From Nitrospira sp. (GTDB lineage Bacteria; Nitrospirota; Nitrospiria; Nitrospirales; Nitrospiraceae), in the NCBI GenBank assembly GCA_036984305.1, contig BQWY01000001.1:806001-870000 (forward strand): a DNA stretch of 64,000 nucleotides. The letters run 5' to 3'. The position numbers and the translations under genes were made by a program. Positions 17,400 through 24,591 of this stretch are shown one piece after another (the first letter of the stretch is position 1; every line of letters begins with the position of its first letter). The notes below the pieces were generated by a model. That model did no database searches, had not been told where the DNA came from, and saw only the letters and a list, made by a program, of their open reading frames with translations.

Positions 17400-18086
17400 T
17401 CAGAACACTCGAGGTGAGCACCAGTCTGAGAGAAGTTCACCGATGATTCGCATTGTACTTGGGCCGATTGTCCCATTCTCTACTCGGCCGCGCTTGGTGT
17501 GGCATCCACTGGGATGGTCCCGACATTGAGTCGCGGGGCAGGCAGGCTTGTCCCGCTGGGCTCTCTCTGTACGAAGCGGAGCGAGAAGTGTTCCCGGCCG
17601 AATCGGGGTCAACGAAACGGGCTCGATCCAGTAGGTCAGCCTTGCGCTCTTCCTGTAAAATCCTAAATTGACGATCAGTGGGGCCTGTGGCATAAGTAGT
17701 GGCCGCTACCAGCCATGGAGGCAGGGGCCGATGATCTCTCGCGTGTACGTGGGTCTCATGTGGGCTCGTTTAGGCCTCCTTCCGACTATCTTCTGCGAAC
17801 TGCACAGTGTCGATCCCCCTCGGGAAACAACTCCCTCATTGACGTTTCAATCTGGTATCCATCGCCCTCAGTACCGCTGAACTTTTTTGACAGTTCCACC
17901 GACCCACAGGACACATGCCAGTCGGAATGTGTGGGGGTATGAAAACAACGGATGCGCGATACCCGTATATTCGAGATCACATCGGGAAGAACAAAGCATT
18001 CTAACGCGAACGGGTCGAGGCCAGACGCCGAGTCGGCCATGGTGCAATCGACACTTGGCCTCTTTCGATTCCAAAACGGAGCCCTT
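17400..18086 (+). other. 687-base stretch without a convincing gene
   Basis: This is the longest gap in the locus. An ATG at 17731 has GGAGG-like sequence upstream and opens 49 codons with a short hydrophobic start, but no family or RG box is visible. Other frames are short. The stretch separates two paralogous spike-like genes and may hold remnants of a third member. No repeats or terminator stem of note. Confidence 0.4.
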
Positions 18087-18614
18087 ATGAATCATGTGAA
18101 GGCAGTGATTGTCGCAGCCCTGGTTGCATCGTGTACTGCCGCACTTGCGGCTGACGGAGTTACAGACCGCGCAGCGCCGGGCCCGGCACAGCCCATGGTT
18201 CCAATACCAGGAGCCCAGGTTCTCCCCTTGACGGTCGAGCAGAGGCTGTCGGCGTTACAGCAGCAGGTGCAAGTGCTCCAAACCCAGGTTGCCGCGCTGC
18301 AATCTGTGCTGAAGGTGACTTCCACCTCGACTACGCTGCAAGGTCCCACTCTGTTCTTGATGAGCACTTCGGGGACGACGATCCAATCTGGCGCCGGGAT
18401 CAACATCAGCTCGGGAGGCAATCTGGCCATTCAGAGTCAGGCGAATGCGTCTCTGAGGGCGGGTGCCGCAGCCGCATTCGAAACGTCAGGGCAATTGGAT
18501 CTGAAGGGAGCCGTCGTGAAACTCAATGGCGGCGGGAAGCCCGTGGCCACTGTTGGCAGTGCGGTTGCGAATGGGAAAATCCTGACGGGAAGCGCGACCA
18601 TTTTGGGAAACTAG
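18087..18614 (+). CDS. secreted coiled-coil plus beta-helix spike-like protein (copy 2)
   Basis: 175 aa from the ATG at 18087. The signal region contains L-V-A-S-C, which could be a lipobox (Cys16), but cleavage after A-L-A is also possible. V-T-D-R-A-A follows at the RG-box position. A coiled coil with L-S-A-L-Q-Q-Q-V-Q-V-L-Q-T-Q-V is followed by Thr/Ser/Gly-rich beta repeats (T-T-L-Q-G, I-N-I-S-S-G-G-N, L-D-L-K-G-A) and an I-L-T-G-S-A-T-I-L-G-N end similar to the P-K-I-L-N-N end of the 16776 protein. It is shorter by about 30 residues in the beta region. Confidence 0.7.
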   Translation: MNHVKAVIVAALVASCTAALAADGVTDRAAPGPAQPMVPIPGAQVLPLTVEQRLSALQQQVQVLQTQVAALQSVLKVTSTSTTLQGPTLFLMSTSGTTIQSGAGINISSGGNLAIQSQANASLRAGAAAAFETSGQLDLKGAVVKLNGGGKPVATVGSAVANGKILTGSATILGN

Positions 18615-18704
18615 ACCTGTGACACTTCGTAATGCCGCTGCCCAGGGTGGATAAAGTCATGACGATAACGACGTGCGCTTCCTGGGTCGTCCGAAGGAGG
18701 GTAT

Positions 18705-19739
18705 ATGGCACCCACATTGGTTCGACTGGTCATAGTCGTGGCACTTCTTGCCGCCGTGTCTGTGGCGCGCGTTTTCTCCGAACAAACGGAGGGAGAGGTG
18801 GGATCCAGAGGGTTCGGCCTTCCTCCGGTTCCGCCGCCGGCCATGTACCAACTCACCATCCATGTGAGCGGAGATGGGAATGGATCGGTGCCCTTGCCGC
18901 CGGCCGTCCTGTGCCCGCCTGCGTGTACCAGACAGTATCCTGTTGGAACCCCGATCGTGCTCGCGCCGGTTCCTTCCCCAGGCTCCGTATTCGCCGGATG
19001 GGCTGGCGATTGCCAGGGGAACGGACCCTGTACACTGACCATGACCGGCTCCCGAACCATCGAGGTGAAGTTCACGAAGCTTCCGGTCCCGGGTGCAACC
19101 GGACCGTCACAATGGTCGACGTGGAGTCAGGCTGCTGCAGCCGCTGCCCGACAGGAAGCGGTCAAATGGTTGGCAGGCAGCTATGTGGATGGGGCGATGT
19201 GCAAGGTCACTGGAGCCATTACGACGGCCCCCGGGGGAGTGCTCAAGAGTCGGTATGCCTTTGCGGGGTTGGTGAGATCGGCGTTGGTACAAGCCGGTGC
19301 TCCTGTCACGATCGCGCAAAACTGGGATCTCGCATTCAAGAGTGCATGGGACATCTGGGCTACGCACACGACGATCCCCGGGTTGCCGTGGTATCCGGCG
19401 CTTGGGGCATGGCCGGGAGCCGTGGCTCCCCCGACGGCGAATACACCGTCTCCGTTGTCCACACTTGTTTCGGGTGGAATTGCGGCGATGTCTCCCGGAT
19501 CTCTGGCCACGGCAATACAGACAAAAGTGGGGTCACAGGCAACGAGTCCCGGCGCCGCAGCCGCGATCAACGGTTTTGCGAATGAGTTGGCGGCCCGTTT
19601 CGCGCAATGCCAGGCAACGTGCCAGGTGCTCAATGTGATGGCGACCGGCAAGGTGCCCAACTATGCTCCCCCCCGGGTGCCTGCTGGTGCGGTGATCGGT
19701 ACTTGCTCGGGGGGCGTCGTGGCGGTGAGCGGATTCTAG
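18705..19739 (+). CDS. exported protein with an InlB-type bacterial repeat
   Basis: 344 aa, ATG preceded by AAGGAGGG. Signal peptide about 1-25, then S-R-G-F near a Pro-rich linker. Residues about 48-128 match the divergent InlB/bacterial-repeat pattern: G-D-G-N-G-S-V, C-P-P-A-C, Y-P-V-G-T, A-P-V-P-S-P-G-S-V-F-A-G-W-A-G-D-C, a G-P-C-T-L-T-M-T turn, and V-K-F closing the strand. The remaining ~215 residues are Ala/Gly/Pro-rich with W-S-T-W-S-Q and a C-Q-A-T-C pair, and I recognise no family there. A surface or envelope role is likely. Confidence 0.7.
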   Translation: MAPTLVRLVIVVALLAAVSVARVFSEQTEGEVGSRGFGLPPVPPPAMYQLTIHVSGDGNGSVPLPPAVLCPPACTRQYPVGTPIVLAPVPSPGSVFAGWAGDCQGNGPCTLTMTGSRTIEVKFTKLPVPGATGPSQWSTWSQAAAAAARQEAVKWLAGSYVDGAMCKVTGAITTAPGGVLKSRYAFAGLVRSALVQAGAPVTIAQNWDLAFKSAWDIWATHTTIPGLPWYPALGAWPGAVAPPTANTPSPLSTLVSGGIAAMSPGSLATAIQTKVGSQATSPGAAAAINGFANELAARFAQCQATCQVLNVMATGKVPNYAPPRVPAGAVIGTCSGGVVAVSGF

Positions 19740-19824
19740 GATCCGCCCACCGCGGACCACGCCGAGTGGACCGTGACTGCGCTCACCTTGCTCGATCGGG
19801 GGCTGTTGATAGGGAGGTATCTCC

Positions 19825-20511
19825 ATGCCAATTCGGGCGACTGGTGTGTTCAAGACCTGGACACAGCTGCTTTTTACCGTAGCACTGTTGTGTCTGCATG
19901 AAAGGCCTAACCCTGCCCTGGCTGCAGAATTTACTACGCCGACTTTTGGGGGAGGGGGTGGGACTCAGGCCTACAATTTGGATTGTGGCTCTGGAGCCGT
20001 CATGGTTGGAGTGATGTCCAAGAGCGGGTTCTGGCTGGACGCGGTTGGCATCATCTGCCAGAGCGTGAATGCCCAGAATGGAACTCTCGGAGAGACTTTT
20101 ACCAGAGGGACGGTCGGAGGTTCCGGGGGCCAGGCCAAATCCACACAATGCATCCCTGGCGGAGTGATTCAGAGGATCGTTGTCGGGGCGGGGCAGTATG
20201 TCGAATTAGGAACCATCTTTTGCCGAGAATGGCTGTCTCTTCAGAAGAAACCTCGGTTTTCGACCGATAGATGCCAGGCTGGCACGTGCACGAGTTTTGG
20301 TAATCTCAATTCGATGGCGCAAAGGAAGGCCCGTTCTTCTGCCCGGATGGGAAAGCCGGGAAGGCCTTTCGAGGAAGACACGGGGTCTATATCGATTCGC
20401 TTCGATTCGTCTGTGACGATTGGAGCAAGTAAGTCCATGGATTACTCGTTGGACCGGTTTCAAACTCTGATCGCTGGGACCTACGGTTTTATAGCGATGT
20501 TGCCGCGTTGA
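19825..20511 (+). CDS. exported jacalin-like (GGSGG) protein
   Basis: 228 aa. Signal peptide about 1-33 (A-L-A-A). The mature region has F-G-G-G-G-G-T, L-D-C-G-S-G-A-V-M-V-G-V, S-G-F-W-L-D-A-V-G-I-I-C, V-G-G-S-G-G-Q, C-I-P-G-G-V-I and G-Q-Y-V-E-L-G-T-I-F-C. Alternating glycine turns and W-L-D-A are typical of jacalin-like lectin domains in bacterial secreted proteins. The last ~80 residues are Arg/Ser-rich and unassigned. Sugar binding is inferred. The stop overlaps the region just upstream of the next gene. Confidence 0.65.
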   Translation: MPIRATGVFKTWTQLLFTVALLCLHERPNPALAAEFTTPTFGGGGGTQAYNLDCGSGAVMVGVMSKSGFWLDAVGIICQSVNAQNGTLGETFTRGTVGGSGGQAKSTQCIPGGVIQRIVVGAGQYVELGTIFCREWLSLQKKPRFSTDRCQAGTCTSFGNLNSMAQRKARSSARMGKPGRPFEEDTGSISIRFDSSVTIGASKSMDYSLDRFQTLIAGTYGFIAMLPR

Positions 20512-20582
20512 AGGACAGCAGGACGCGGATTCATCTCGTACGTCTGGATTGGAAACGAACGCCTGAAGGAGGGGCGTATCTG

Positions 20583-21302
20583 TTGTTTGGTCAAATCAAT
20601 CCAACGAAGGCCCTCTCGTTGTTGTATCCACTGCTGGCGGTTGGCACCGTGGTGGTAGCCGCCTGTGTCGAGCCGAGGTCAAGTCATGAATTGACGGCTG
20701 GAGCGAAAACTCACTCTGGCCCCGTCTCGCTCGAAGCGGCGGGGGCCTCAGAATGCACACACGACGATACACGCCCTGCGTGCCACGTCCAATCAAGAGG
20801 ATTGGGTTTTACCATCCGGCCCTCGGACCCGAATCTGAACCCGTATATGTGCCTCACCCCGAAGCTCGCGGGCACGAAAGGTGCCGAGTATGAACGAGTG
20901 ATGCTCACACCTTGTACAATCAACTCCGATTGGATCTACGACCTCGTGACCCCATCCGGCGCTGAGAATGCTCAATTTTCTATCAGGCATCTCAAGAGTG
21001 GGAGGTGTCTGTACGTGGAGGGAGGGGAGCTGCGCCTTCGCCCCTGTACGAGGGATCGGCAGACGTTTTGGGGCGACCAGCCGGTATACGAATTTCCTGG
21101 GGCCTACCAAGACAAGCATTTCATTCAGGTGGTTCCAAAGATGTTTGGTCCACAATACCGCCGATATTGTATCGGGCGTGAGGTGAGCCCTCTGCCCAAT
21201 TCGAATCCTGAGATTCCAAGCTACGGTGTCAAGGTCGCCGTACAGTGCCCGATGAAGGCGGAGGAGATGTGGCCGTTTCTGTGGGCGTATAAGATCAACT
21301 GA
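20583..21302 (+). CDS. lipoprotein with a ricin-like beta-trefoil region
   Basis: 239 aa from a TTG at 20583, chosen because AAGGAGG lies 10 bases upstream and the lipobox V-V-V-A-A-C then falls at residue 28. An upstream TTG at 20508 would overlap the preceding stop. The mature protein has paired cysteines and repeats like Y-M-C-L-T-P, F-S-I-R-H-L-K-S-G-R-C-L-Y-V-E-G-G and L-R-L-R-P-C. These resemble the Q-x-W / C-L-x-V-x-G units of ricin-type beta-trefoils, with K-S-G-R-C-L-Y-V the clearest. The assignment is approximate. Confidence 0.65.
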   Translation: MFGQINPTKALSLLYPLLAVGTVVVAACVEPRSSHELTAGAKTHSGPVSLEAAGASECTHDDTRPACHVQSRGLGFTIRPSDPNLNPYMCLTPKLAGTKGAEYERVMLTPCTINSDWIYDLVTPSGAENAQFSIRHLKSGRCLYVEGGELRLRPCTRDRQTFWGDQPVYEFPGAYQDKHFIQVVPKMFGPQYRRYCIGREVSPLPNSNPEIPSYGVKVAVQCPMKAEEMWPFLWAYKIN

Positions 21303-21395
21303 CGGTTCATGGCTGTGGCTCTTATGACGCAGAGGGGCGAATCGCCAGTGCGACGCTGGCCGAGACAGGTCATTCAATCCGCAGGAGGCAAAACG

Positions 21396-21914
21396 ATGAA
21401 GGTTCTCCCGGCAGTCGTATTCGTCTTTGGGATGGCTCTGCTTGCGCAAGGTGGGATAGCAGGGAATGAGGACAATGGGTCATTGGGTAGCGCGCGGTTC
21501 CCGAGCTCGATGCTCGTAGCGGGAAACGCGGTACAGCCAGGTGGGAGAAGTCTGGGTATGACTCCTCCTCCAGGCCAAAGTCAGCCGTTGACTCCAAGCG
21601 ATCCGGCTCCATGGCTCGAAGGGCCAAAGACGGCGTTGGAAAAGTGGCTTCTGTTGGAGGTTCAACGACTGTCGAACGCCGTGACTCAACTCCAAGCCCA
21701 ACAGAACTCGCTGCAGGCCTCACATGTCAACCATCAACACCCGTACATCGATACGAATCTCGTATTCGGTCAATTATTCACAGTCGCCGGCTTTCGCGCC
21801 TATCTCGAAAACAATCAGCACAATTTTGATCAGTACCAGTTCTTTGTCTACCAGCCAAATACTATTAGTACGATTGGGAGCACTCATAACAAGGTTACTG
21901 ACAAACCCAAATAA
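21396..21914 (+). CDS. small exported protein, unknown
   Basis: 172 aa from the ATG at 21396 with CAGGAGG upstream. Signal peptide about 1-21. A Pro/Gly-rich linker is followed by a helical segment about 78-105 (W-L-L-L-E-V-Q-R-L-S-N-A-V-T-Q-L-Q-A-Q-Q) likely to form a short coiled coil, then an Asn/His/Gln-rich end with H-V-N-H-Q-H-P and Y-Q-F-F-V-Y-Q. No family recognised and no RG box. The C-terminal third has lower GC and more Asn and Gln than its neighbours. Confidence 0.6.
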   Translation: MKVLPAVVFVFGMALLAQGGIAGNEDNGSLGSARFPSSMLVAGNAVQPGGRSLGMTPPPGQSQPLTPSDPAPWLEGPKTALEKWLLLEVQRLSNAVTQLQAQQNSLQASHVNHQHPYIDTNLVFGQLFTVAGFRAYLENNQHNFDQYQFFVYQPNTISTIGSTHNKVTDKPK

Positions 21915-22023
21915 GGACAACTTGACATGTTGCGCAGATGATGACGTCGGATGCTGACCTCCGATCATACCTACTGCCGAAATGAGCGATACAACAACTC
22001 TGGATAGTAGGGAGGTGAACATA

Positions 22024-22653
22024 ATGCCGGTATTTTTTAGGAACCAACGGGTGAGAGTGCCATCGAATGTGCGGCGCGTTTCTTCTCAAGCTTCGAGACA
22101 ACCCATTCCGGTGTTCCGGGCGCAGGGGACCGCTTTGCAACCAGCCGTCTCGAACCGGCTACCCGTGATTCAAGGTATGGGATCGGCAGCCAGGGCAGCC
22201 TTGCTCAAACAGGCGCTGAACTATGACGGCGCCGGCCAGCCCTATGCCGTCTTGACTCCCGGTAATCCTGTCACGTCCAACAAAGGCTCCCTGGTATTCG
22301 TCGGGGCGGAGGTGATCGATAGTGGGATCAAGCTGGCACGATACCCAGGGAGTCAAAACGGAACAGGCCGACAGATGCTGTGGATCAGAGCGGACGCCAA
22401 CAGGCAGTATCTGGTGGACTGCATCGTTGGCACGTACTACGTGCCTTCGAACTTTAGAATCGAGGGACCGGGTGTCGCGCAAACGGTCTATTCCTCGTTT
22501 GCGGATGATATGGGAAACAAACAACTCAACGGCATCGCGACGGACCACGCGCAGTTCGTCCTTCAAGCGGTCAATTCGGCCTGGTATGGGTTTGCCGTGT
22601 GGAATACCAGCGTCACATGGTTTTTCTTTTCCTGTGAAGTGACGCAACTATAG
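22024..22653 (+). CDS. unknown protein without obvious signal peptide
   Basis: 209 aa from the ATG at 22024 (GGGAGGTG upstream). The N-terminus is Arg/Gln/Pro-rich and not hydrophobic, unlike nearly all neighbours. The C-terminal ~120 residues form a beta-rich domain with Y-A-V-L-T-P-G-N-P, S-L-V-F-V-G-A, Y-L-V-D-C-I-V-G-T-Y-Y-V and a W-F-F-F-S-C end. Family not recognised. It may be a partner exported by another route or a cytosolic component. Confidence 0.6.
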   Translation: MPVFFRNQRVRVPSNVRRVSSQASRQPIPVFRAQGTALQPAVSNRLPVIQGMGSAARAALLKQALNYDGAGQPYAVLTPGNPVTSNKGSLVFVGAEVIDSGIKLARYPGSQNGTGRQMLWIRADANRQYLVDCIVGTYYVPSNFRIEGPGVAQTVYSSFADDMGNKQLNGIATDHAQFVLQAVNSAWYGFAVWNTSVTWFFFSCEVTQL

Positions 22654-22708
22654 TCATGTTGGGACTCTTGGTGGACTATCGCCCGAAACGGTTTTTGAGG
22701 GGGAGACT

Positions 22709-23881
22709 ATGATCGCTGGCAATGAAGGTCGTGGGAGGATCGTCCTCTTGGCGGTGTGTCTGTGGGCCACAAGTGTCCTGGCTCAAACAGTCGATGCCGC
22801 TCTAGCGGAGAGGCGCAGTCAGTCGATGATCGTCCCAGGTCAGGAAGGTGGGGAGGTGTTTTCCATGCCGGCTCTAACGTCGTCGAAACAAAGCGGAGGC
22901 GAGCCGCATTCCACACATGGACTGTTCGCAGCACAAAGGGTTGCTCCCAACCAACCTACCCCCTCGTCTCCATTGTCTGTTTCCGAGCTGACTCCAGAAA
23001 GAGTTCGCGAACTGGAACAGCAAAGGGATCAGATCCGAAGAGGTGCTCCGTCGCAACGTATCGAAGACTTGCGGAATCAGCTTCTCTCCCAAGAGAAGAT
23101 GAACTTGCAACAGAACAATGCACTCTTGATGAATGCCGCAAATTTGCTTAAGTCGATCCAGATTTCTCCCGTGCCGGATCCATGCCAGAAGCCTCAGGTC
23201 TCATCTACAGCGGTCACGCTACCCATCGAGCCGCACGAGGAAGTCATACTCAATGGTTGCGGGTTCGGAGACCAGCGTGGAGAACTTCGATTGGAAGGCA
23301 ATGCTTTTCCTTCAGGACATGTGAAATTGGAGATCATCACATGGACACGAAAAGCGATTCATGCTCGCGTGCCTGCACTGAAAGGTGTCTCCAATGTACC
23401 TAATTCTATAATGCGTATTGTGCGAAAGGACCTGGTTTTCGGAGATCCGTTCAACATGCCGTTTAAGGCCACAGTCGACTGTCAGTTGATTCCTCCCCAT
23501 CGGGTCAATGTGGTCTGTGCCGAGCCCGGGGCGTGCGTAAAGGCGGAAGACCTTTCGAAAAAGTACTTCGATGGACCCAAAAAGCACTTTACCGATGCCA
23601 GTTTTGGCGCATGGCACAATCGCGCGCAAATCTACACCTTCGGGGCGGATAAGGCCATGGTGAACTTAGGAAATGGATGGGTCTTGCAGGGCATGGATTA
23701 TGGCTGGGAGGACGGTGGGCCGACGCCAGGCGCTACGAATGTGATCGTAGGCCTTCCCGGCGGGTTTCAGATGCATGCTACTTCGTTCACCATCACCATG
23801 CCGTGGAAGAGTTGGAATAAGGGCGAGGCGGTCTATGGGACCAAGCTTTTGGCTTGTGGACCGTGGGGTCTTCCGTTTTAG
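22709..23881 (+). CDS. exported protein with coiled coil and IPT/TIG-like domain
   Basis: 390 aa, GGGGGAG before the ATG. Signal peptide about 1-25 (V-L-A-Q). Residues about 92-145 form a charged coiled coil (R-V-R-E-L-E-Q-Q-R-D-Q-I). This leads into an IPT/TIG-like beta sandwich (about 165-225: P-H-E-E-V-I-L-N-G-C-G-F-G, L-R-L-E-G, W-T-R-K-A-I-H-A-R-V-P). The C-terminal ~140 residues have W-V-L-Q-G-M-D-Y-G-W-E-D and W-K-S-W, unassigned. An extracellular structural or binding role is likely. It is the last large exported protein before the radical SAM trio. Confidence 0.68.
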   Translation: MIAGNEGRGRIVLLAVCLWATSVLAQTVDAALAERRSQSMIVPGQEGGEVFSMPALTSSKQSGGEPHSTHGLFAAQRVAPNQPTPSSPLSVSELTPERVRELEQQRDQIRRGAPSQRIEDLRNQLLSQEKMNLQQNNALLMNAANLLKSIQISPVPDPCQKPQVSSTAVTLPIEPHEEVILNGCGFGDQRGELRLEGNAFPSGHVKLEIITWTRKAIHARVPALKGVSNVPNSIMRIVRKDLVFGDPFNMPFKATVDCQLIPPHRVNVVCAEPGACVKAEDLSKKYFDGPKKHFTDASFGAWHNRAQIYTFGADKAMVNLGNGWVLQGMDYGWEDGGPTPGATNVIVGLPGGFQMHATSFTITMPWKSWNKGEAVYGTKLLACGPWGLPF

Positions 23882-23960
23882 AAAGGAGCCGTCATTGTCG
23901 ACGACTGCGGTAGTGGGTTGGCGGCGTGCGATCCACATTTACGATGAGGAGGTACCTGTC

Positions 23961-24251
23961 ATGAGACACATTGTCGCGCTCGCGACTTCAGCTGCAGGTG
24001 GTTCTTCCGGTCCAGCGCCCCAGCAGTGGGAGCAACTCGACCATCTGCCGAATCGGCGCAAACTTGTAGCCCTACAAGATGGACGAATCCTCGAAATTGA
24101 AGGAAACACGGCCAGCCTGTTTCATATTGAACCGGCCCCCGACGGGGTCTACCACTTGGCGCGATCGGGTCAACTCGTCGTTACTCAGGGGCTGTTGAAG
24201 CAGATCCTCGGATCGCCAGTCTCCGACGTTGGTTTTTCCAACGTTCCGTAG
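23961..24251 (+). CDS. short polypeptide 1 upstream of radical SAM gene
   Basis: 96 aa from the ATG at 23961, preceded by GAGGAGG. The start is M-R-H-I-V-A-L-A-T-S-A-A-G-G; no clear signal peptide. Its C-terminal half aligns with the next small protein: L-V-A-L-Q-D-G-R-I-L-E-I, then A-P-D-G-V-Y-H-L-A-R-S-G-Q-L-V-V-T-Q-G. No family recognised. The position directly before a radical SAM/SPASM gene suggests a possible substrate, as in RiPP-type clusters, but there is no Cys, and a precursor role is inference only. Confidence 0.65.
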   Translation: MRHIVALATSAAGGSSGPAPQQWEQLDHLPNRRKLVALQDGRILEIEGNTASLFHIEPAPDGVYHLARSGQLVVTQGLLKQILGSPVSDVGFSNVP

Positions 24252-24265
24252 AGGAGGAAGCTGCC

Positions 24266-24544
24266 ATGAACGTGACACGCCGAACGATCATCAAGTCCGC
24301 CCTCGCTTCCGCACTGGCGGTTGCCACCACCGAGTCTCTCTTGAGCGCAGCGGAGCGGAGCGCTTCTCCCAATGAACGATACCTTCTGGTCGCGCTTCGG
24401 AATGGAAATTACCTTGCGATAGATCGGGTGGGACCGAAGAGAGCCTTTCTCCTGACCCGCGGGCCTGCTCAAGACGGCGAGTATCTGGTCGCGCCTTCGG
24501 GCCGAGTGAGGATCCAGCGGGGAGTTCCAGCGATATTCCCGTGA
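24266..24544 (+). CDS. short polypeptide 2 with Tat-like signal
   Basis: 92 aa, ATG preceded by GAGGAGGAAG. The N-terminus has V-T-R-R-T-I-I-K then an Ala/Leu-rich stretch, a twin-arginine type export signal (Arg5-Arg6). The rest, L-V-A-L-R-N-G-N-Y-L-A-I ... A-Q-D-G-E-Y-L-V-A-P-S-G-R-V-R-I-Q-R-G, is paralogous to polypeptide 1. The stop codon TGA overlaps a GTG (24541) in the radical SAM frame, so translation is probably coupled. A Tat signal on so small a protein suggests export after folding or modification in the cytoplasm. Confidence 0.7.
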   Translation: MNVTRRTIIKSALASALAVATTESLLSAAERSASPNERYLLVALRNGNYLAIDRVGPKRAFLLTRGPAQDGEYLVAPSGRVRIQRGVPAIFP

Positions 24545-24591
24545 AAGGGGGACGCTGTGGCGATCGTGTCGACAAGAGGCGAGGGGGATCT

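Noticed and set aside
17731-17880. Short frame with hydrophobic start in the longest gap
   Set aside because: Only 49 codons, no homologue in the locus and no motif; could be a remnant but cannot be supported as a gene.
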